64,000 bases of DNA from assembly GCA_020726505.1 (NCBI GenBank), contig JAHLEZ010000015.1:1-64000 (forward strand), in the 5' to 3' direction. This DNA is from Leptodontidium sp. MPI-SDFR-AT-0119. Taxonomy: Eukaryota > Ascomycota > Leotiomycetes > Helotiales > Leptodontidiaceae. The notes under the pieces were generated by a model. It was not told the DNA's origin, ran no database searches, and worked only from the letters and a program-made list of their open reading frames with translations. Both the position numbers and the translations under genes were made by a program. Positions 57,402 through 64,000 of this stretch are shown one piece after another. How positions within the stretch are numbered: position 1 is the first letter of the stretch; every line of letters starts with the position of its first letter.

Positions 57402-58899
57402 TGATATTCCAATGGCTGAGGTTCTGAATTTGAGCTATGAGATGAGACAAAAAGGAGCGAGTGCCCATCCGTAGCTACCGAATTCATGTTGAAATACGGT
57501 TGGTATCGCCTCTCAGACGACTTTAGACACGCGTGTTGACTTGCACGCGGCTTGATTTTCATCCCACTCTGGCGGTGATGAATCTCCCAGAACAAACATC
57601 GCAATACCCCGAGATGCTCTGTTCGGTAGTTTGCATTCGAACCCCACCATCGGAAAGTCAATTTCAGCAGGGGACATGCAAACTCACAAGGATCCACAGC
57701 GGCCTTTCTAACCCCACAAATCAACCTTCGCCCCAGAGTACTTGACTCGAGTGCTTTCGAGCTGCATCAAATCATGTTCAACACTGCTACCATGTGTGCT
57801 GGTTCGACTTATTCGCGTCGGTACCCGCTCTCTTCGTAGAAATGAGCGCATTCGTTGTAACTTTGCAAAGGATTTAAGTTCGACACCTATAGCCTTGTTG
57901 GCTTATCCCACTAAAATTACTTCCACCGAGAAAGCGAGTAGATTGGGAGGATAATGTAAACCTTGCGATAAGATGTTCCCTTTCAATGGACGAATTAATA
58001 TTCAATCCTTGAGATAACGTTGTTCGAGTAGCAGCCTTGCTGGGTGAATAAAAGACAGTAAAATAGCACAAAACATAGTCAATTGATCGACTTACGATTA
58101 GTGAATTTGTTGTAATGCACATTTATTGATTAAAACGAAGGACTCCTAACTGTAGCAAAAGGGGGCCAAGTCGCTAAGCAAGGCTCAGTAAACACAGACA
58201 CACACACATATATATATTCTGAAAGTGTGTCTCGAACAAGCTGGAGCGGGGATGGAGGTGGATGGCGGCATACTACGTACTAGTAAAGGTATTACAGAAA
58301 GTATTGATGCAAAGACGTTGAATGACCTGGCTGCCTATTGTCAATCGTGTGGCTGAGGAACGGTCTCAAGATATGAGATTAGACTTTGAGATTGTGATGA
58401 CCTATGGAGTCAAAGTTTTGAAGTGCTGACTGGGTGCAGGTTACAACATTGGTCTAGACTGCGGAGGCCTTGCTTAACAACAACTTCTGGTACCAAGAAG
58501 AATCGAGTGGCCAGTGAAGGATACGGACGTTGCAGTATTCGGTTCCCGAAAATGTTGCCGCACATATAAGCGTTATACAGCCGAGCACTTGCTTTGGTTA
58601 GATGAGCCCACAACACACGGATATAATATTTTGTTTACCTAAGGTTGTATCATATGAAACGTTTTAGTACATTTAGACGCCTGGTTTTAATAGGTTATTT
58701 TGCAACGGGACGACAACGCCTACATGTCTGAAGGCGCTCTACAATGTCCATTACCAAGCCGAACCAAATGTTGCCAACACGATTGGTGCAGCTAGCTTTT
58801 TGAATAAATCTGCCTGTTACTCAGATCTGGCTATTTTCTAAGAAAGATTAGCACCCTCTACCCTTGGAAAAAACGTGATAGTGGTGCTTATTAACTAGG
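57402..58899. other. Intergenic, repeat-poor AT-rich region
   Basis: About 1.5 kb past the cluster, with a short CA/TA simple repeat near 58197-58220. No gene recognised; open frames are short and lack motifs. Confidence 0.45.
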
Positions 58900-59963
58900 C
58901 GACCAATGATTAGAGCCTTGGGTCTAGCCTTGAAGTAAATCTGGACATCTAGTATATTATAGGTATAGCTACTGGGGTTCACGTAACGGAGTTCGTTACC
59001 CCAGGTCGGGCGTGGGTTCTACTTATCTCTACTCTGGTCCTTTCTAGCGAGAAGTGCTTACCAAATCGTAGGACCCTTATTTCTGAGCTGGATAACCCAA
59101 GCCTGCTTGGAAGCAACGAGCCGTATTGAGACTTCCTAAAGTATCTGCTGGAACTACCGGATGAAGAACTCCCCTAGGTTATCTTAATATCGTACGAAGA
59201 AGACGAATAGACGATACTCGAGTTGTACGCCCGCCAGATATGCTTTATAATAGCTCAACTTGGCGCACGAGGAACCTTAGTGATCGTTGCCTCTGGGGAT
59301 AAAGGTGTTGGAACTATATGTGTAAAGAATGATAGCTCCAATCACACACTTCCCACCGCAATTCCCGGCTGCTTGCTCGTAGGTTACGTCGGTCGGCGGA
59401 GTGCGCTACATAGATCCCGAACAAGCTGTGTATTTTTCTTTCGGAGGCTTTTCTGATATTTGGAAAAGGCCCGCGTATTAAGACGAAGCAGTAGAGAAGT
59501 CTTTTATACCCAGCTCGGCGGCCGATAAGAAGGGCTTTTCGACCCTCGAGGTCGTGTATTTCCTAATGTAGCTGCCTAGTTAGTTAGGTATATCATCGCT
59601 GATGCCGGATTTCTGATATACAAGGATGGCACCAGTTGTGTAACTCCAACCTTTGAAGGGATCATCGGCCTATTGAATACCGCTCGCATTTCGTAGTATT
59701 TCTGGTCGTTGGGTTTTCTTAATCCGTGGCTGTATAGCGTTGGGAGGTTGGGGTTAAACGACATTGTACATGGAGGAAGTACCGGATGTAATGGTCATTA
59801 CCGTTTCGAGGGGGGGTTGAATGGTAGTCCGATTGTGCCGTATGCTTCTTCGAATGCTACACTTGGCTGGGATCCGGTGACGGGCTTAGGTACGCCTGAT
59901 TTTGGAAAGTTGTTAGAGATGTCGACTCCTTGGGTCATCAATCGTGGAGGTGATCTTGGATAA
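58900..59963 (+). pseudogene. RIP-like decayed sedolisin (S53 family) protease
   Basis: Fragments of a fungal tripeptidyl-peptidase of the S53 family in correct order but with several frame changes and stops. They are LEVNLDI followed by YIIGIATGV; ELPDEELP; ELYARQICFIIAQLGARGT; the sedolisin-type [48 protein letters not shown]; the active-serine region [28 protein letters not shown] with [12 protein letters not shown]; and [19 protein letters not shown]. Stops at 58950 (TAG), 59175 (TAG), 59208 (TAG), 59479 (TAA) and 59577 (TAG) each stand where a Gln codon (CAG or CAA) is expected, that is C-to-T changes at CpA. This suggests RIP of a duplicated gene copy rather than random drift. The signal peptide and propeptide region upstream are not recognisable. 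The gene cannot encode an active enzyme. Confidence 0.78.
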
Positions 59964-62900
59964 TAATATGTCGAACCTCCTGCATTAAGTGGCTATTAAT
60001 CTATCTGGCAAAACAAAACTCGAGGTATTTCGGTGCTCCTGCGTTTCGACTGAGTCTCCCTTACGAATAGATAGCCACTGTACGTTCACTGTCACTATGT
60101 AGGTCAAGAAACTTCTGCTGGAGGAATCGGTTGACAAGGATGTAGTGGTATGATTGTGTAAAGGTGAGAGTAAATTGATATAAAACTGGAGTTGAAGAAG
60201 GTAAGGGTCCGTAGAGTAATACGATGTGGTCCCCTCCTCCCTGTAAAGTAATTCAAGTACCGCTATAATTAATCCTGGTAGAACGTGAATCGAGGCATTC
60301 TTCTATTGACTAGTGTGAAAGCCCGTTGTCCGAGTAGCGAGTTTGGCGCTTTACATTTAGATTGTCGACTAACTTGACATTTTACCTGAGCTTTTTGATT
60401 AGTCTTTACGTAAGTACTTTATTACATGATCTCGACACTGAACTCTGCTCAGTCTCCGTCGATGAGAGTCTACAAGCAATATAGATACCCCCATATATTC
60501 GGTTTCAAATTGAACTGGTGCACATTGCACTCGGGAAACTATGATGGCTGGGGACCATCACCTGGACTTCCTAGTTTTGGTTCTGCTTTTCCTTCGGCTC
60601 CTCATCCAATTCACTGGCTCTTCCTCCCTCAGCTCCCACTCTTCTAGTTCGATGTTGCTATACAAGTAACCCGTTGCGAATCTCCAACTCGACTGTGGTA
60701 GCATCACTAGCGCAACATCTCACAAAATATGTGGAAGGCACTGAACCCAGCGCAGTCAAGTCTGACTTTTTCGGGTCCTGTAGATCGGAGATATAGAGTG
60801 AAAGAACTCTGAATTCAGATGGTTCTATCACAAAAATGCGTCATAACTTTCTTGAGAAGTTGATGGCTTTTCGTCAACTCATCTATCATTGTCAATCTCC
60901 TTTCGACTGTCAACTCCTTCCACTTACTATGAAGTATTTCCAAGCATAGCTACTGTGAGTCGGGTCGCTAAGATCCTTAAGTGGTGTATGTAGTGGATTA
61001 AGAAGTGTGTCTACGGCCCTTAAGGCCTAGCAGTTGCTTTTGTGTGTATCAAATTTAGAGAGATTTCTGCTACCTTTCTAGCTTATATAGGCCACATTGC
61101 CTCTTCTGTCAATCTTCAAATTCCAATTCAGTTTGTTGGTATCTCGGATCAGACGGAAGACTGAGATTTCCCTGCGAACAAGGTGGATGATTTGAGGCGA
61201 ATGGTAGCTTTCCTTTTCCTGGAAGGAAAAGCAAGCCTCAGAGCACGCCAGGCATATATACCCTACTTCCGACGTGAAATTTGGCCGGGGGCCGTTGTTT
61301 AGAGTTCTCCTGATAACCAATTGTATTCTCGGCCTTGACCGCAATTTCTCGGGATTGTGGCTCCGCAAATCGGTTTTGTCAATTCACCTCCTGTCACTTT
61401 ACGATCAAAGTCGTCCCTCAATCAACAATCACTTTCAACTTTTACCCTCGCAGTGGATTTAAAAGGTAGTCAGCCAGCTTAGAACTTCAGATTACAACTG
61501 GAGTTGGTGGACTTGACGTTTTGAGTGTTACTGAAGACGCAGAGAGCCTAGTTAATAGCTGGTGAATATCCGTTGCATACCACAATTCTTGCAATTGCAA
61601 TACGATATTCTAACCCCGGGTCAGATACAATTGCTGATGGGGCTCCTCCAGAGAAATCTGTCAGATTTGACAACAACCCAATTGAAGGCAGCAAAGCTTG
61701 AACATACTTTCAGACAGCGCAAAACTGGCTGGTCTGAGACACATTTATCGCGATTCCAAGCGACAATGGCAATAGAAGTATCACGAATAAGTGCACAAAG
61801 TGTATGATTAAAATAATCAATCAGTAATATTCTTGTCTCTGCAGCGATTTGATTTTCTATTCTTTGCAGTTCGAAAGTTATGGGTTCGATGTTTATATAT
61901 TGTACCCCGCTTCTCGCTTATTCGTACTCCAACCAAAACACCGCGTCCATCAAAATGAGCACTGAAGATTATTTTGCGTTCTTGTAAATTTTCATACACG
62001 CCAGATAATTTGTTTTTAACATTCACTGACGTTCACAGCCTTGGAACCTCGTTTCTGTGCAGTAGCAAAGCGGTATTTTACCCTTCCTCCCATCAAAATT
62101 AGGTGGGAAGCAACCTCTGCAACAGAGAAAATTTGGCACATGCGAAACATCGGAACTTCCTACTCTGCGCCTATAGATGACAAAACCCTGGCACAAAGTC
62201 TTTGGCGAAGTCAACGAAATTAATCATCACCAATGTGATCGAGCTAGAGTCTAGCAGGGAAGGTCGGCGGGTGTGCTGCAATGCCTAATCGTCCTTATAA
62301 GTACTAAATAGTATTTGTTTCAGGAAATAATTATCAGATCTTGCATAAGAGGCAAAGACTGCGCAAGGATGACAGTTTGGATTACCTAAATTAAAGGACA
62401 ATAAGCTGTGGCATGAAAACACGAATGCGCTTGGCAACACCGGTGATGTGGGTGAAAGTCACAGACTTGAGGAGCATGACCATGGGAGGAACTTGCAATC
62501 AAGTAAAGAAACATTGCCAGCAAGTTAAATTAGTTTCTGCGATATAGATTGAAATTTCGGCGTGCTAGCTTCGTAGGGCTAGCATATTCCAGTCAACTAG
62601 CATCCTGTGTTTTGTTCAGAAGATAAGTATTACATTTTCAAGGCCATATTTATAGATCCAGTCTCAGCCTCAGAACTATGTAAGATCATCTCACTGCCTC
62701 GCCAGTAATTTTACCAGTAATTGTAGATTCTCAATCCACCCGGCGGCTTTCCTATCAAGGCCCATTCCCTCACTGTTCGTTGAGATACAGAACAACAGCA
62801 CCGGATTCTCGTTGTAGGAACTCCGTGTTAGGATCGTACATTGCTAATTCTCAGAATGAACAACTGATGACTTTCAGAGAAAGTCGGCAAGGAGGAGACA

Positions 62901-63389
62901 AACCGCGAGAGCCTTGCTATTAGGATTGATCTTGTTGACTTCGTCGCCGGTCAGCCTCATGAAGCAAGGAGCTTCAGTTCGGCACAAGATCTTGGAAAAT
63001 GGGTATATCGTTCATTACTATGGTGAGTATTGGATGGAACAGAGACAAAACAAGGGGTGTCGTACAGAAATCATGTGCTCGCTTAAGGATAAAAGGTTAT
63101 ATACCGTGATCTGCAGGTTGACAACTGCAGGCCTGTTTTTGTACCACAAGGGGCCAATGACATCAGATTATCAAACCCTCATCATTTTGAGTGACTGCTT
63201 AAGCTAATTGAAGTGTTTGTTGGCCTAGCTATTGGGCGCGACTCTGCCACAACTTTGACTTTTATATACTAACGCCGGTACTTCTTAGTTAAGATATTAC
63301 CATGCACAATCCCCATTGCCTAGGATATTCGGGGTATCATACTATTCGTTTGATATTCCTTCTCATCATCCTCGAATATCTAACACAAG
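59964..63389. other. Gene-poor AT-rich region
   Basis: About 3.4 kb with scattered short open frames. One exon-like stretch is annotated separately at 62878-63022. A fragment near 61600-61800 encodes a Leu/Gln-rich helix (GQIQLLMGLLQRNLSDLTT) faintly like coiled regions of fungal signalling proteins. No complete gene could be built. Confidence 0.45.
62878..63022 (+). other. Orphan exon-like sequence
   Basis: 145 nt flanked by a good acceptor (ATGACTTTCAG) and a strong donor (GTGAGT). One frame is fully open and amino-acid-rich: REESLAIRID-like start, then LVDFVAGQPHEARSF and SSAQDLGKWVYRSLLW (2+2 nt left at the ends). I do not know the family and found no matching upstream or downstream exons; it may be a relic exon or part of an unrecognised gene. 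Confidence 0.3.
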
Positions 63390-64000
63390 CTAAGCACTTC
63401 TACATCTCCCTTTCCTCGTAAACAGACCATAGAACATCGTCGAGCAAGAATATCCATACGCATATACGCCACCAATCTCATCACCATCACTAGCATCCAA
63501 AACAAAAGTGAACAATGGATAGCCATCCCGACCGACACCAAACCCCTTCTTCCGTACCCCCCCCGAGCTTCTCCCCAGGTTCGTAGTAAACACCACATCA
63601 ACAAGCTCAGGCTCCGCCACGCGGCCATGAAACTGCCAAGGATCCAAAGTCGGGAATTCCGTGTCATAATAGTTGATGTATGTAAGTTGGATACTGATTA
63701 TTTTCTCGGTTATGCTGTCTATCTCGAATGCCGGGGTTGCAGGGAAAGCACTGGAGCCTAGAGTGCATGGAAAGCGCTGAGTGCTTCCACTACTGGTGGT
63801 GAATTCTATAGAAGCATCTGTAGCGGATATTTGAATTTTCATAATTGGGTCAGAGGGCAAAATGACGATGATTTCGGTGCGATCGAGGCGGTATCGCTGG
63901 CTGTCCATTCCAATGCCCTTCTCTATGGTCAAGTCTGATGGCATGTTGGAGGGCCAACTTGTTCGGAGCAGGGGTTTCAAAGATCGGTAAAGACTATTTA
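63390..64000 (-). CDS. C-terminal part of an unknown protein, 5' end off the window
   Basis: The minus-strand frame is open from the window edge to the stop at 63390 (about 200 residues); it has no ATG near 64000, so the gene enters from the right. The sequence is beta-rich and hydrophilic, with RLDRTEIIVILPSDPIMKI, ISIQLTYINYYDTEFPTLD and, near the end, GYPLFTFVLDASDGDEIGG and a final Arg-rich tail. No signal peptide, membrane helix or catalytic motif is visible, and I do not recognise the domain. Confidence 0.6.
   Translation of the reverse strand, partial: NSLYRSLKPLLRTSWPSNMPSDLTIEKGIGMDSQRYRLDRTEIIVILPSDPIMKIQISATDASIEFTTSSGSTQRFPCTLGSSAFPATPAFEIDSITEKIISIQLTYINYYDTEFPTLDPWQFHGRVAEPELVDVVFTTNLGRSSGGVRKKGFGVGRDGYPLFTFVLDASDGDEIGGVYAYGYSCSTMFYGLFTRKGRCRSA

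Noticed and set aside
58978..59008. Short hairpin (GTAACG...CGTTAC flanked by GGGG/CCCC)
   Set aside because: It lies inside the decayed S53 protease coding region and is explained by its codons; no independent evidence of an RNA element.
1..64000. tRNA genes, CRISPR arrays and complete transposons
   Set aside because: Scanned by eye only; no cloverleaf, repeat-spacer array, terminal repeat or transposase signature was found, though weak cases could be missed.

Overview
The window is a 64 kb piece of a filamentous ascomycete genome (Pezizomycotina; Leotiomycetes is my guess from gene content, not shown). It has short introns (43-163 nt, mostly near 50) with GT...AG ends and CTAAC/CTGAC-like branch sites, spaced eukaryotic genes on both strands, and fungal families throughout. 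These include a reducing polyketide synthase, an ABCA-type transporter, Nop14, a PRA1 protein, ER J-proteins and a BYS1/thaumatin-like secreted protein. Exon boundaries were worked out by hand; each join was checked for reading phase and protein continuity. No tRNA, rRNA or CRISPR signal was recognised.

Left part (1-38 kb), mostly housekeeping: a partial phosphate-transporter-like gene (-), a predicted STAND-type N-terminal protein (+), an ARM-like protein (-) divergent from NOP14 (+), a tiny repeat protein (+), a decayed sugar transporter (+) with a cytochrome b5 scrap, a large ABCA-type transporter with a frame break (-), an ERJ5-like J-protein (-), a copper amine oxidase (-) divergent from an amidohydrolase (+), a dead transcription factor (+), PRA1 with a second ORF abutting its stop codon (+), a glycine-rich membrane protein (-) divergent from a second J-protein (+), and a secreted thaumatin-like protein (-).

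Middle right (39.7-57.4 kb): a broken gene for a secreted repeat protein, then what looks like a biosynthetic gene cluster. The cluster holds a 2,532-residue highly reducing PKS (KS-AT-DH-MT-ER-KR-ACP, -), a BBE-type FAD oxidase sharing its promoter (+), two cytochrome P450s (+) and a membrane-anchored sulfotransferase-like protein (-). The natural reading is that the PKS makes a methylated reduced polyketide that the oxidase, the P450s and possibly the sulfotransferase-like enzyme tailor. No thioesterase, cluster regulator or dedicated pump is visible beside it.

Right end (57.4-64 kb): gene-poor. It carries an S53 (sedolisin) protease relic whose inferred Gln codons have become TAG/TAA, as repeat-induced point mutation (RIP) would produce, one orphan exon-like stretch, and a partial unknown gene running off the edge. 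At least four relics (sugar transporter, transcription factor, secreted repeat protein, S53 protease), plus the cytochrome b5 scrap, show how much gene decay surrounds the intact genes.
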